Below, piece by piece: positions 8,462-17,310 of a stretch of 64,000 nucleotides of DNA. Numbering within the stretch: position 1 is the first letter of the stretch; each line of letters opens with the position of its first letter. Origin of the DNA: Mucilaginibacter aquariorum (GTDB lineage: Bacteria > Bacteroidota > Bacteroidia > Sphingobacteriales > Sphingobacteriaceae); NCBI RefSeq assembly GCF_024498135.1, contig NZ_JANHOH010000001.1:558001-622000 (forward strand), read 5' to 3'. The notes beneath the pieces are model-generated. The model saw only the letters and a program-made list of their open reading frames with translations. It made no database searches and had not been told where the DNA came from. The translations under genes were made by a program, and so were the position numbers.

Positions 8462-9707
8462 TGGCGTTTTGGGGTAGCAGTTTTGGGTCTTTCTTTTTAA
8501 AACTCCGTATCGTTAATATAATACTGATAAACATCAGCACGGCACCCATCAGGAATGGCGCCCCCGGAAAATAAACCGAAGCCCCCTTAATAGTAAAGTG
8601 ATGGAACAGTGTGGTCATCATTAGCGGGCCAATTATGGTTGTCACGCTTACCAAACTGGCAAGTGCACCTTGCAGTTCGCCTTGTTCATTAGCAGGTACA
8701 TTTTCAGATATAAAGCCTTGTAAAGCCGTACCACCTATGCCGCCTAAACAATAAGGTATCATAAAAACATACATTAGCCAGCCTACATTATTAAAGGAGA
8801 TAAGTATAAGCCCGATACCATAAAATGCAATGCCTGCCATTATGTTCTTGCGAAGGCCAAACTTTGGTATGGTCCATCGTACAAAGCCACCTTGTATACC
8901 TGCTATAAGCAAGCCAATGAATATTCCCAGCGCACTAATGCTATGCAATGTCCATTGAAACTTTTCGATCAGATAAAACGGAAGAACGCTTTCAATAGCC
9001 TTTTGGCCTACGTACACTAAAGTATAAGCTGTAATAAGCGTACTTATCGCCATCGAGTATTTTCTCAACCTTAATAAAGAACCGACAGGATTTGCACGTT
9101 TCCATTCAAACCGGCGGCGGTTGCGCATAATTAATGATTCGGGCAGTACAAAATAGCCATATAAGGCATTTAATAACGCCAGTCCCGCGGCCACTATGAA
9201 TGGTAATTTTATCCAGTAAGCGCCTAAAAAACCACCCAGGCCAATACCTAAAATAAAGCCCAGGCCCGTTGCAGCGCCTATTAATCCGAAATTAGCAGCA
9301 CGTTTATCGCCGCTGCTTACATCGGCAATATAGGCGGTAGCAGTAGTTGTACTTGCACCCGCAATACCGGCAATTAACCTGCCCACAAAAAGCCAGGCAA
9401 TGGTGGGGGCAAAGGCCATAAAAAGATAATCGATGCCAAAACCAAAAAGAGAGAACAGTAATACAGGCCTGCGGCCTATCATATCGCTTAAGTTACCCAA
9501 AACCGGGGCAAACAAAAACTGCATAGATGCATAAGTGAATGTTAAGTACCCGCTATATTGGCTGGCCATACTAATATCAACATGGGCCAGCTCTTCCAGT
9601 AATTTGGGGAGGATAGGGATAATAATACCCAACCCAAGCACATCGATAAATATCGTAATGAAAATGAATCCTAAAGCAGCTTTGCCGTGTTGTACGGGTT
9701 TCTCCAT
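8445..9707 (-). CDS. TCR/Tet-like MFS exporter, copy 2
   Basis: 420 residues from MEKPVQHGK at 9707; the 33 extra upstream codons overlap the neighbouring gene and are not homologous to its paralogue. Twelve hydrophobic segments are seen, with motif A as GNLSDMIGRRPVLL and motif C-like glycines in FGLIGAATGLGFILGIGLGG, as in drug/H+ antiporters of the TetA group. It is a close paralogue of the next gene (9724-10986), 16 bp upstream in transcription order, so the pair arose by tandem duplication and is probably one operon. The substrate is not predictable from sequence. Confidence 0.85.
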   Translation of the reverse strand: MEKPVQHGKAALGFIFITIFIDVLGLGIIIPILPKLLEELAHVDISMASQYSGYLTFTYASMQFLFAPVLGNLSDMIGRRPVLLFSLFGFGIDYLFMAFAPTIAWLFVGRLIAGIAGASTTTATAYIADVSSGDKRAANFGLIGAATGLGFILGIGLGGFLGAYWIKLPFIVAAGLALLNALYGYFVLPESLIMRNRRRFEWKRANPVGSLLRLRKYSMAISTLITAYTLVYVGQKAIESVLPFYLIEKFQWTLHSISALGIFIGLLIAGIQGGFVRWTIPKFGLRKNIMAGIAFYGIGLILISFNNVGWLMYVFMIPYCLGGIGGTALQGFISENVPANEQGELQGALASLVSVTTIIGPLMMTTLFHHFTIKGASVYFPGAPFLMGAVLMFISIILTIRSFKKKDPKLLPQNATTPGR

Positions 9708-9723
9708 ATTTATTAATAAGCAA

Positions 9724-10986
9724 TTAATGCAGAATGCTGTTATAAGATGTTTTATCGATAGATTGTTTCTCTTTTTTGAAACTTCTAACAGCAAGCAATG
9801 CAGCAATAAGCATTAATGCTGATGCTATAAAGTAGGGTGCACCCGGTAAATGAACAGGGGCCTTGCTATTAGTAAAGTAATAAAACACGTAGGTCATAAA
9901 CCACGGGCCGAATATGGAGCTCAAGCTCATTAAACTAGTTAGTCCGCCTTGCAGTTCGCCTTGTTCATTTTTGGGTACTTCGTTGGTCATAACGCCTTGT
10001 AATGCCGGGCCGCAAATACCACCCAATGCATAAGGCACCATAAAGGCAAACATCATCCAGCTTTGGTTGGCCAGGCCAAATAACAACATCCCAATAGCAT
10101 ACAATACCAATCCAATCCAAATACTGCGGTTTTGGCCAAGTTTGGGGATAGCGACCCTTATCAATCCACCTTGTACTATGGCGATGGTTAAACCAATAAA
10201 ACCTAAAGAATATCCAACCACATCTTCACTCCATTTAAATTTTTCCATGGTGTAATACGTCCACACACTTTGCACGGCATGCCCCGCAAAATAAACAATG
10301 AACAGGCAGGTAGCCAGGCCAATAACCGCCGGATATTTTTTTAGTTGCAGTAACGATCCCATTGGGTTAGCGCGTTTCCAGTCAAAATTACGGCGGTGTT
10401 CTTTATCTAAAGATTCAGGCAGGATAAAAAAGCCATAAGCAGTATTCAATAAAGCCAATGCGGCAGCGGCATAAAACGGATAATGCGTATCGTATTTACC
10501 CAGTATACCACCTATAACAGGTCCAATAATGAAACCAAGGCCAAATGCTACACCTATCATTCCGAAGTTTTGAGCACGTTTTTCCGGCTCGCTTACGTCT
10601 GCTATATAGGCAGATGCCGTGGTGAAACTGGCGCCGGTTATTCCCGCTATTATGCGGCCAACAAACAGCCAGCCAATAGTAGGGGCAAAGGCAAGGAAAA
10701 GGTAATCAATACCAAAGCCCAGCAAAGAAAATAATAGTACCGGCCTGCGGCCATATTTATCGCTAAGGTTACCTACCAGCGGCGAGAAAAGGAATTGCAT
10801 AGCCGAGTAAGCAACAAATAATAATCCGGATATTTTGGATGCATCACTTAAGTTACCGTGAATAAGCTTTTCGATAAGTTTTGGAAAAACAGGGATGATG
10901 ATAGCTAAACCGATAACATCAATAAGCAGGGTAATAAATATAAAGCTTAGGGCAGCCTTCTTTTTTGGTTGTGTAAGCGGGTCCAT
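9724..10986 (-). CDS. TCR/Tet-like MFS exporter, copy 1
   Basis: 420 residues and twelve membrane segments. Motif A is [14 protein letters not shown], followed by [20 protein letters not shown] and the glycine-rich [13 protein letters not shown]. The family exports tetracycline-like or other drugs by proton antiport; most such chromosomal copies in Bacteroidota are uncharacterised. It is the promoter-proximal member of the tandem pair and starts with [12 protein letters not shown]. Confidence 0.85.
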   Translation of the reverse strand: MDPLTQPKKKAALSFIFITLLIDVIGLAIIIPVFPKLIEKLIHGNLSDASKISGLLFVAYSAMQFLFSPLVGNLSDKYGRRPVLLFSLLGFGIDYLFLAFAPTIGWLFVGRIIAGITGASFTTASAYIADVSEPEKRAQNFGMIGVAFGLGFIIGPVIGGILGKYDTHYPFYAAAALALLNTAYGFFILPESLDKEHRRNFDWKRANPMGSLLQLKKYPAVIGLATCLFIVYFAGHAVQSVWTYYTMEKFKWSEDVVGYSLGFIGLTIAIVQGGLIRVAIPKLGQNRSIWIGLVLYAIGMLLFGLANQSWMMFAFMVPYALGGICGPALQGVMTNEVPKNEQGELQGGLTSLMSLSSIFGPWFMTYVFYYFTNSKAPVHLPGAPYFIASALMLIAALLAVRSFKKEKQSIDKTSYNSILH

Positions 10987-11041
10987 TGCCGTAAATAAAC
11001 AACTAATAATTTAAATATCTATAACTAATTGTCAGATAAAA

Positions 11042-11074
11042 TTTGGAAATTACCTAACTAAATCCGTACATTGA
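11042..11074 (+). promoter_or_regulatory. candidate promoter for the TlpA-like gene
   Basis: TTTG (11042-11045), 21-bp spacer, TACATTGA (11067-11074), which matches TAnnTTTG at most positions. It would give a 5' leader of about 15 nt before the ATG at 11094. Confidence 0.4.
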
Positions 11075-11093
11075 CTAAAAACTTAGTTATCGC

Positions 11094-13049
11094 ATGAAAA
11101 CATCTAAAATCTTTTTAGCAATACCTTGCGCGTTGCTATTGCAAAGTTCATTTGCACAAACGGCAGATCATCTTAAGTTATCAAATTCTTCGCCGGCGCC
11201 CGGTGAGAAGATAACCGTTACCTATGACCCGGCAGGCACCCCGCTTGATGGTAAAGACAAGCCCCAGGCGGTTGTGTATTTTTTAGATAATAAGAAGTTC
11301 CCGGCGGCTGATATTGACCTTAAGGCAGATGGAAAATTATTGAAAGGTGATTTTACGGTACCAGCAGCAGCCAAAGCTTTTTTTGTAAAGCTAAGCAGCG
11401 GTGAAAATGTAGATGACAATGCCGATAAGGGATATGTTTACCTGGTTTACAATAAAGATAAAAAGCCGGTTGAGGGCGCTTATGCCAGCAAAGCTTATTT
11501 AATATACTCTGGCATGGGTAATTATTTTGCAAAAATTAAACCCGATGTGCCCGAAGCAACCGAGTTGTTTAAAAAAGAATTTCAGTTATATCCGCAAAGT
11601 GAAAAAGAATATCAGCTTAACTATCTGATGCTTTTAGCCGGATCAAAGGATGATGCTGATAAGAAATTATTGGAAAGCAAGGTTGCAAAATTAGCCGGCA
11701 GTGCCGATGAAAAAGATATGATGCAGGCGGCCACACTTTATACCCGCCTTAAAAAAGCAAAAACAGCCGACTCGCTAACTGCTGTTATAAAAGCAAAATT
11801 CCCGCAGGGCGATGCTGTTAAAAACGCTATGGGTATGGAGGTCAATAAAGAAAAAGACCCTGCAAAAAAGGAGGCCCTTTATGCTGCTTACATAGCTAAA
11901 TACCCTGAGAAAGATGAGAAAAACTCTATTCAGGATAATTTCCGTGTGCAAATAGCCTCGGCATATTTAGAGGCAAATAATATGGAAGGTTACAAAAAAT
12001 GGGAGCCTTTGGTGAAAAATAAATCATCACTGGCAGGGCCGTTAAATAACATAGCATACGAGTGGGCAAAAAAGGGTGAACATTTAGAAGATGCTGCCAT
12101 GCTGTCGAAACAATCGTTAGATATATTGGATGCGAGTTTAAATGATACGGATGGCATGATGTACAGCACGCCTAAACAAGCCCGTGAAAATAACCGTGCT
12201 AGTTATTATAACGATGCCGATACCTATGCGTTAATATTACTTAAGCAAGGCAAAAATGCTGAAGCATTGAAATATCAGCAAGAAGTATATGATAACACAA
12301 AATATCCCGACCCGGAAATAATTGAGCATTACGCGCAGATACTTGCGGCTAACGGCCAGCACGCTAAAGCGCTTACGGCGATAGAAAAAGCATTTGTAGC
12401 CGGTAAAGCCAATGAAGCTTCGAAGCAGGAACTTGCATTAGACTATGTAAAGGTTAAAGGCAGCGATAAAGGCTATACAGAATATTTGGCCTCATTAGAG
12501 GCTAAGGCAAAAGCTAAATCAAGAGAGAAATTTGCCAAGGATATGATAAACATGCCGGCACCTGCCTTTGCACTAAAAGATTTTGACGGTAACGAAGTTT
12601 CTTTGGCAAGCCTTAAAGGCAAAGTTGTGGTGGTTGATTTTTGGGCAACCTGGTGCGGCCCTTGTAAAGCGTCATTCCCGGGGATGCAAATGGCGGTTAC
12701 TAAATATAAAGATAACCCTAATGTGAAGTTTTTATTTATTGACACCTGGGAAAATGGCGACAATTTCCTGCCTGGAGTTAAAAAATTCATTGCCGATAAC
12801 AAATACACCTTCCATGTATTAGTAGATGAAAAAGGTGAGGATGGAAGACAGGCTAAAGTTGTGTCGCAGTTTAAAGTAGATGGTATACCAACTAAATTCG
12901 TAATCGATAAAAGCGGGAATATCAGGTTTAAATATGTAGGCTATTCAGGCTCGGCAGATGCTGTACTGGATGAAGTAACCAACATGGTTGAAATGGCAGC
13001 CGACCCTGATGCAGTTACCACATCGCCTAAGGTATCCATGCTTAAATAA
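11094..13049 (+). CDS. secreted TlpA-like thioredoxin-fold protein with helical repeat region
   Basis: 651 residues. Residues 1-21 are a signal peptide (cleavage after SFAQ). Residues about 22-120 look like a beta-rich domain, and residues about 140-470 are helical and repeat-like. A C-terminal TlpA/ResA-type thioredoxin domain (about 487-630) holds the redox pair C521 and C524 in ATWCGPC. Such proteins reduce or reshuffle disulfides in the periplasm. The long N-terminal part, common in Bacteroidota TlpA-like proteins, probably selects partners. A terminator follows at once, so it is likely monocistronic. Confidence 0.85.
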   Translation: MKTSKIFLAIPCALLLQSSFAQTADHLKLSNSSPAPGEKITVTYDPAGTPLDGKDKPQAVVYFLDNKKFPAADIDLKADGKLLKGDFTVPAAAKAFFVKLSSGENVDDNADKGYVYLVYNKDKKPVEGAYASKAYLIYSGMGNYFAKIKPDVPEATELFKKEFQLYPQSEKEYQLNYLMLLAGSKDDADKKLLESKVAKLAGSADEKDMMQAATLYTRLKKAKTADSLTAVIKAKFPQGDAVKNAMGMEVNKEKDPAKKEALYAAYIAKYPEKDEKNSIQDNFRVQIASAYLEANNMEGYKKWEPLVKNKSSLAGPLNNIAYEWAKKGEHLEDAAMLSKQSLDILDASLNDTDGMMYSTPKQARENNRASYYNDADTYALILLKQGKNAEALKYQQEVYDNTKYPDPEIIEHYAQILAANGQHAKALTAIEKAFVAGKANEASKQELALDYVKVKGSDKGYTEYLASLEAKAKAKSREKFAKDMINMPAPAFALKDFDGNEVSLASLKGKVVVVDFWATWCGPCKASFPGMQMAVTKYKDNPNVKFLFIDTWENGDNFLPGVKKFIADNKYTFHVLVDEKGEDGRQAKVVSQFKVDGIPTKFVIDKSGNIRFKYVGYSGSADAVLDEVTNMVEMAADPDAVTTSPKVSMLK

Positions 13050-13065
13050 AGTAATTGCTCATAAT

Positions 13066-13100
13066 AAAAAGGCGGTCTGTATGTGCAGGCCGCCTTTTTT
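13066..13100. terminator. rho-independent terminator, usable from both sides
   Basis: AAAAAGGCGG (13066-13075) pairs with CCGCC plus six T (13090-13100), with a partly paired loop. The A run on the left and T run on the right let it serve both the TlpA-like gene and the opposing gene that ends at 13155. Confidence 0.85.
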
Positions 13101-13154
13101 ATGATAACAGGGTTTGTAATTGAGCGGATAAACATCGCATGAGAGATGATTGAT

Positions 13155-13772
13155 TTAAAACAAATTAATCTGGTTCTTCACCTCTTCACTCACATTGGCT
13201 TGCTTATCCAATTCAGCTAAATGCTCAAAACTCTTCGTCCCTCTAAACCGGAAGGTTTTAAATGGCTCCCATTTGGGGAAACTGCCAAAGGTTTCACGCT
13301 TTACAATTTTAAGCTCTTTTATCCAAAAGGGTTCTACCAGTTTTTTATGGTGGAAATGTGGCCACAGGGTATCAAAATCAGCCTCGGGTATGTTACGGGT
13401 AACGGTAATATGCGGAACCAGCGTTTTCCTGATGCTGAGGTTTTTCTTTAAAAGGCTAAACCATGCATCTACCGCAGGCGTAATGCGGATGTGAGCATAA
13501 ATAGTGTACTGACTATGCAGATGAGGAAAATATTTAAAGCCATCAATATGCAGCAAAACCGGGGGCATAATGTTCAGGCTCTTTTCCAATTTGGTAACAT
13601 CGGCAAAGAAGGGTTTTTGCCGCTCTGCATGCATAACAGAAATATGCGCCGGCGAATCCATACTTTTAAACTCACCGATATGTTTCGCTGATGCTTTTTT
13701 GTATTTGCCAATAAGCTCCTTAACAGGTTCGGGCGGGGATAGGAGGAAGAGATAGTCGGCATAGCTGGTCAT
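13155..13772 (-). CDS. 2H phosphoesterase / 2'-5' RNA ligase-like protein
   Basis: 205 residues. The two defining motifs are present: H43-I-S in PAHISVM and H121-I-T in PHITVTR, the paired catalytic histidines of the 2H phosphoesterase fold. Family members cleave or form 2',5' or cyclic phosphodiester bonds in RNA or nucleotides. The region beyond residue 150 (WIKELKIVKRETFGSFPKW) is typical of the Bacteroidota subgroup. It is divergent from dinB, with 73 bp between starts. Confidence 0.8.
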   Translation of the reverse strand: MTSYADYLFLLSPPEPVKELIGKYKKASAKHIGEFKSMDSPAHISVMHAERQKPFFADVTKLEKSLNIMPPVLLHIDGFKYFPHLHSQYTIYAHIRITPAVDAWFSLLKKNLSIRKTLVPHITVTRNIPEADFDTLWPHFHHKKLVEPFWIKELKIVKRETFGSFPKWEPFKTFRFRGTKSFEHLAELDKQANVSEEVKNQINLF

Positions 13773-13845
13773 AAGATCTGTGAATTATAGCTCACAAATT
13801 TTGCTAATTATTTTAGTAATTCAAATTATATTTTCATATTTGTGC

Positions 13846-15030
13846 ATGGATGCTAAGCGGCATATAGTACATATCGACCTCGATTCATTCTTCGTATCTG
13901 TAGAGCGTAAATTCAACCCTTCACTTATAGGCAAAGCTGTTATTATAGGCGGTTCGGCCGATAGGGGTGTGGTGGCTTCCTGCAGTTATGAGGCGCGTGC
14001 ATTTGGTGTACATTCTGCTATGCCTACACGGCAGGCGCTAAAGCTTTGTCCGCATGCTATTGTGATACATGGCACGCATGGCCGCTATTCAGAGGCTTCA
14101 CGTGAGGTTACTCAGATCATCCATAACATGGTGCCACTGTACCAAAAATCGTCGGTAGATGAGTTTTATATCGACCTGAGCGGCATGGAGCGTTTCCATG
14201 ATCCGTTTAAACTGGCCTGCGAGCTTCGCCAAAAGGTGATCCGCGAAACAGGGCTACCCATTTCTTTCGGTATGGCATCAGGTAAAACTGTAGCTAAAAT
14301 GGCTACCAACCAGGCAAAACCCAACGGACAGCTTTGGATACAGCATGGTAAAGAAAAAGAATTTTTAGCCCCGCTCAATATTGGTAAGATCCCCGGACTG
14401 GGCGAAAGCACCTGCCAAAAGCTTTACCAATACGGTATCGAAAAAATTGGCGACCTGCAACGGGTGAACCTGAAGTTCCTGGAGGCAGTTTTCGGCAAGG
14501 CTGGCACTTATATTTATAACAGGGCTAATGGTATTGATGACAGCGAGATCATCCCGCATAGCGATCGTAAATCCATCTCAACCGAAACTACCTTTCATAG
14601 CGATGTGAATGATAAACGTACGTTGGAAAATGTATTAGTAAGCATGACCGAAGAACTGGCCGGTAAGCTTCGCCGGGAGAATAAAGTTTCGTCGTGCCTG
14701 GCCATTAAGATCAGATATGCCAATTTTGAAACGCATACCCAACAGCAAAAAATTGCCCTTACCGCCGCCGAGCACATCCTAATACCGGGCATTAAAAACC
14801 TACTCACAAAAGCATGGAACCAGCATAGGCCAATAAGGCTGATAGGCGTAAAATTAAGTAACCTTTGCACAGGCAGCTATCAGATAAACTTGTTCGAAGA
14901 TAATGAGGAACGCATAAAGCTTTACCAGGCTATGGATAATATTAATTTCCGCTTTGGCGATAAAACGGTTTGCAGGGCAGCGGGTATGGAGATAGGAGCA
15001 AGGACGTTTAATCCGTTTATGAAGGGGTAG
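13846..15030 (+). CDS. dinB: DNA polymerase IV (Y-family translesion polymerase)
   Basis: 394 residues from the ATG at 13846; the longer ORF from 13780 adds a non-homologous hydrophobic run. The palm-domain metal ligands are seen as D11 in HIDLDSFFVSVE and D105-E106 in SSVDEFYIDLSG. The fingers region has GGSADRGVVASCSYEAR, and a helix-hairpin-helix region (IPGLGESTCQKLYQYGI) comes before the little-finger domain. It copies damaged templates with low fidelity. The extreme C-terminus lacks an obvious clamp-binding QxxLF motif beyond the internal INLFED. Confidence 0.9.
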   Translation: MDAKRHIVHIDLDSFFVSVERKFNPSLIGKAVIIGGSADRGVVASCSYEARAFGVHSAMPTRQALKLCPHAIVIHGTHGRYSEASREVTQIIHNMVPLYQKSSVDEFYIDLSGMERFHDPFKLACELRQKVIRETGLPISFGMASGKTVAKMATNQAKPNGQLWIQHGKEKEFLAPLNIGKIPGLGESTCQKLYQYGIEKIGDLQRVNLKFLEAVFGKAGTYIYNRANGIDDSEIIPHSDRKSISTETTFHSDVNDKRTLENVLVSMTEELAGKLRRENKVSSCLAIKIRYANFETHTQQQKIALTAAEHILIPGIKNLLTKAWNQHRPIRLIGVKLSNLCTGSYQINLFEDNEERIKLYQAMDNINFRFGDKTVCRAAGMEIGARTFNPFMKG

Positions 15031-15033
15031 TAA

Positions 15034-15094
15034 TAGATGTGCAAATATGCAGATGTGCGGATTTCAAATGCATATCCTCGCATCTGCACATCTA
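15034..15094. repeat. intergenic hairpin repeat, word type gatgtgca
   Basis: The left arm begins TAGATGTGCAAATATGCAG (15034 on) and the right arm ends GCATCTGCACATCTA (15094), imperfectly complementary over about 25 bp. It lies between the dinB stop and the GNAT stop, so it may also end both transcripts. Confidence 0.6.
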
Positions 15095-15613
15095 CAACTC
15101 CTTGCGCATCAAAATGTCGGTTTGCTCGTCGGTGCCCAGCATAAAGGAGTGGCTGCCAAACTGGATAAAACCTTTGCTTTTATAAAAATTGATGGCTTTG
15201 TTGTTATGTTCCCAAACACCAAGCCATATGTATGCCATCTTTTCATCAACGGCTGTTTGTATGGCAAAATCTAATAAGTGTTTACCTATTTGCTTGCCTT
15301 GATGTTCCTGAAGAATATAGATCCGTTCCACCTCAAGGGCGTTGGCATCCTGCAACTCGGTTTGGGCCGAATTGTAGTTGAGCTTTATATAACCTGTTAT
15401 AGCATTATCAACCACTGCAAAATAGAAATGCGAATCGGGGTTGCTAAGTTCTTGCTCATATCTTTTTAGCGTGAACGCTTTTGAGGCATACGCCTCCATA
15501 TCGGCGGCGTTGTTTAAGTGGGCAAAGGCATCAAAAAAAGTTTTGCGGCTTAGGTTAAGCAGGGTTTCAGCATCGGCTAAGCTTACCCTATTTATTTGGA
15601 TAGAAGAATTCAT
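15092..15613 (-). CDS. GNAT-family N-acetyltransferase
   Basis: 173 residues with the GNAT fold. The acetyl-CoA pyrophosphate loop is seen as QEHQGKQIGKHLLD (Q/RxxGxG/A variant), preceded by ALEVERIYI and followed by the C-terminal strand YIWLGVWEHNNKAINFYKSKGF. The acceptor is unknown (amine, protein N-terminus or antibiotic). It is followed, in transcription order, only by the hairpin repeat at the dinB end. Confidence 0.85.
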   Translation of the reverse strand: MNSSIQINRVSLADAETLLNLSRKTFFDAFAHLNNAADMEAYASKAFTLKRYEQELSNPDSHFYFAVVDNAITGYIKLNYNSAQTELQDANALEVERIYILQEHQGKQIGKHLLDFAIQTAVDEKMAYIWLGVWEHNNKAINFYKSKGFIQFGSHSFMLGTDEQTDILMRKEL

Positions 15614-15615
15614 TA

Positions 15616-16206
15616 TTAATCAAATTGTTCCTGTAAACGCTCCAGCCTATCAATCATCAGGTTAAGCTTTTCCTCTTCGTTTTTAAACATTCGGGGTTTT
15701 AGATAGAATGTTGTGAACATGAACCAAATAATGATAGAACCATAAGTAACCCCTTTAAAAATACCCGAAGCATTTTGCAGCACTTCTACAAAGTACAGCG
15801 CAAGGCCGGCGCTTATCAGCAAGGTATAAATATAGTAGAACCAGCCAATAACTTTGGTGCGGTTTTTTTGATATTCCTTAAGGCTATCGAGATATTCGGT
15901 TGGGTTTACGGTAGCGTCGCGCTTGCTCAAAATGTGATAATGCCTTACAATAAGCGTAAGGTACATAAACATTGTAATTAACACTATCAGGATACCAACA
16001 GTGGTAACCCATGAATTAAACGCACCAAACAATGCGATAATAAAAGCGAACGCTATTATTACAACCATGGCCACAATGCTCCAGTATATGCGGTTTGTTA
16101 AACCGCGTACCCCGCTTTTTACCTGCTTCAGCACTTCATCTACCGAAAGCTGCTCCTTTTTTGGCTGTCCCTGCCAAACCGACATTAAATGATCAAAGTC
16201 TTTCAT
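15616..16206 (-). CDS. membrane protein encoded with an ECF sigma factor
   Basis: 196 residues. A cytoplasmic N-terminus (about 1-40, with FDHLMSVWQGQPKKEQLSVDEV) is followed by four predicted transmembrane helices (about 42-62, 67-87, 122-140, 148-166) and a charged C-terminal tail. Its start overlaps the end of the sigma factor gene by 14 bp, so translation is probably coupled. Position and layout suggest it could act as the anti-sigma factor, but no zinc-finger or FecR-like domain is visible, so this is only an inference. Confidence 0.6.
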   Translation of the reverse strand: MKDFDHLMSVWQGQPKKEQLSVDEVLKQVKSGVRGLTNRIYWSIVAMVVIIAFAFIIALFGAFNSWVTTVGILIVLITMFMYLTLIVRHYHILSKRDATVNPTEYLDSLKEYQKNRTKVIGWFYYIYTLLISAGLALYFVEVLQNASGIFKGVTYGSIIIWFMFTTFYLKPRMFKNEEEKLNLMIDRLERLQEQFD

Positions 16207-16690
16207 ATTGATTGTATAACTCTGTCAATTTTTGTTTAATGCGATATATCTTCACCCTCAAATTCCCTTCTGATATTCCCGAAACATCTGCAATTTCGGG
16301 GTACGGCACTTCGTCAAGTACCAACGTAATTATAATTCTTTCTGATTCTTCCAATTTTGATATGCACTTATACAGCAAAGCAACCTGCTCGTTTTTCTCT
16401 GAAAATTCTTCGCGTTTATTTTCAGCAATTTGCGGGGTAAGTTCGTCTTTGGCCTGGCGTTTCTCTGACCGTAAATAAGTTAAACAAGTGTTTACCGCTA
16501 TGCGGTATATCCAGGTAGATATAAGCGCCTGATTACGAAACTTGTGAAGGTTTTGCCAAACTTTTAAAAAGGTTTCCTGCAACAGATCGTTAGCGGCGTC
16601 ATCATCGCCGGTATAACCATAGCACAAATGGTAAATTTTTTTTGAATTGGCTTCGTAAATTTTGCGGAAAGCGTCTTCTCTATCTGCCAC
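16193..16690 (-). CDS. ECF-type RNA polymerase sigma factor
   Basis: 165 residues. Sigma region 2 is about residues 8-75 (AANDLLQETFLKVWQNLHKF and TWIYRIAVNTCLTYLR) and region 4 about 105-160 (LEESERIIITLVLDEVPYPE, with the helix-turn-helix VSGISEGNLRVKIYRIKQKL). There is no region 1 or 3, as expected for ECF factors. It directs RNA polymerase to a specific promoter set, normally under control of a membrane partner; the overlapping downstream gene encodes a four-helix membrane protein. Confidence 0.9.
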   Translation of the reverse strand: MADREDAFRKIYEANSKKIYHLCYGYTGDDDAANDLLQETFLKVWQNLHKFRNQALISTWIYRIAVNTCLTYLRSEKRQAKDELTPQIAENKREEFSEKNEQVALLYKCISKLEESERIIITLVLDEVPYPEIADVSGISEGNLRVKIYRIKQKLTELYNQYERL

Positions 16691-16734
16691 CTGGATTAGT
16701 TAATTTTTATTTTGACAAATTAACAGCTTAAATG

Positions 16735-17262
16735 TTACAACAGGTAACTTTTTTTATTAAACCAGGGTAATTTATCATCGGCATCATCCAACAGCTTGTT
16801 AAATTCCTGACTGTAATCAAATTGCAGGTCTTCGTGAAGCTTCCCAATTGAGGCACGAACCTTTTCTATCTGCCTTATTAATATCAAACGAATAGGTTTA
16901 TAGGAAGTTTGCCTAAGCACATATTGCAGATAATTTTGGCAGAAGTTTAAAAGCAACTCTATTTCGGCAGTTTTATTACCTATAAATTTGGTGTACTTGG
17001 TAAGCATCTTTAATATTTTACGCAGCGCCTTTGCCGTAAAATAACTTTGAGCCGGCAGTTGGCTAAACATAAAACCGGCTTCGGCTTTTATGCTTTCAAT
17101 AAAACCCTGCTCGTTATGCGATTCGAATAACAAATAGGCCAATAGCTCCTTATTCTCTTTTTTATAACGTATTAACCGCAGGCATAATTCGGCCAGCTGC
17201 TCCTGTGGTAAGTGCTGTAATTCCTTCTTAATTTGCTGCAGGCCATAGGTAGTAATACTCAT
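16735..17262 (-). CDS. hypothetical helical cytoplasmic protein
   Basis: 175 residues from the ATG at 17262 (MSITTYGLQQIKKELQHLP). The longer form from 17310 would run through the promoter region of the divergent symporter gene and is less likely. The protein is highly charged and predicted all helical (AELCLRLIRYKKENKELLAY and IRLILIRQIEKVRASIGKL), with no signal peptide or membrane segment. No family was recognised. It lies 44 bp ahead of the ECF sigma gene on the same strand and could be co-transcribed with it. Confidence 0.65.
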   Translation of the reverse strand: MSITTYGLQQIKKELQHLPQEQLAELCLRLIRYKKENKELLAYLLFESHNEQGFIESIKAEAGFMFSQLPAQSYFTAKALRKILKMLTKYTKFIGNKTAEIELLLNFCQNYLQYVLRQTSYKPIRLILIRQIEKVRASIGKLHEDLQFDYSQEFNKLLDDADDKLPWFNKKSYLL

Positions 17263-17293
17263 TGATATTAAAGTTTTTAATTTTGTAGTTTTG
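17261..17293 (+). promoter_or_regulatory. candidate promoter for the symporter gene
   Basis: ATTG (17261-17264), 21-bp spacer and a perfect TAGTTTTG (17286-17293). The predicted start near 17299 leaves a leader of about 12 nt. The -33 box overlaps the start codon of the divergent hypothetical gene, so the two genes share regulatory DNA. Confidence 0.45.
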
Positions 17294-17310
17294 CGCCACC
17301 AAATAAACAC

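Noticed and set aside
8445..10986. Acquired tetracycline-resistance genes
   Set aside because: They resemble the TCR/Tet branch, but the tandem chromosomal pair has no mobile flanks and the substrate cannot be inferred.
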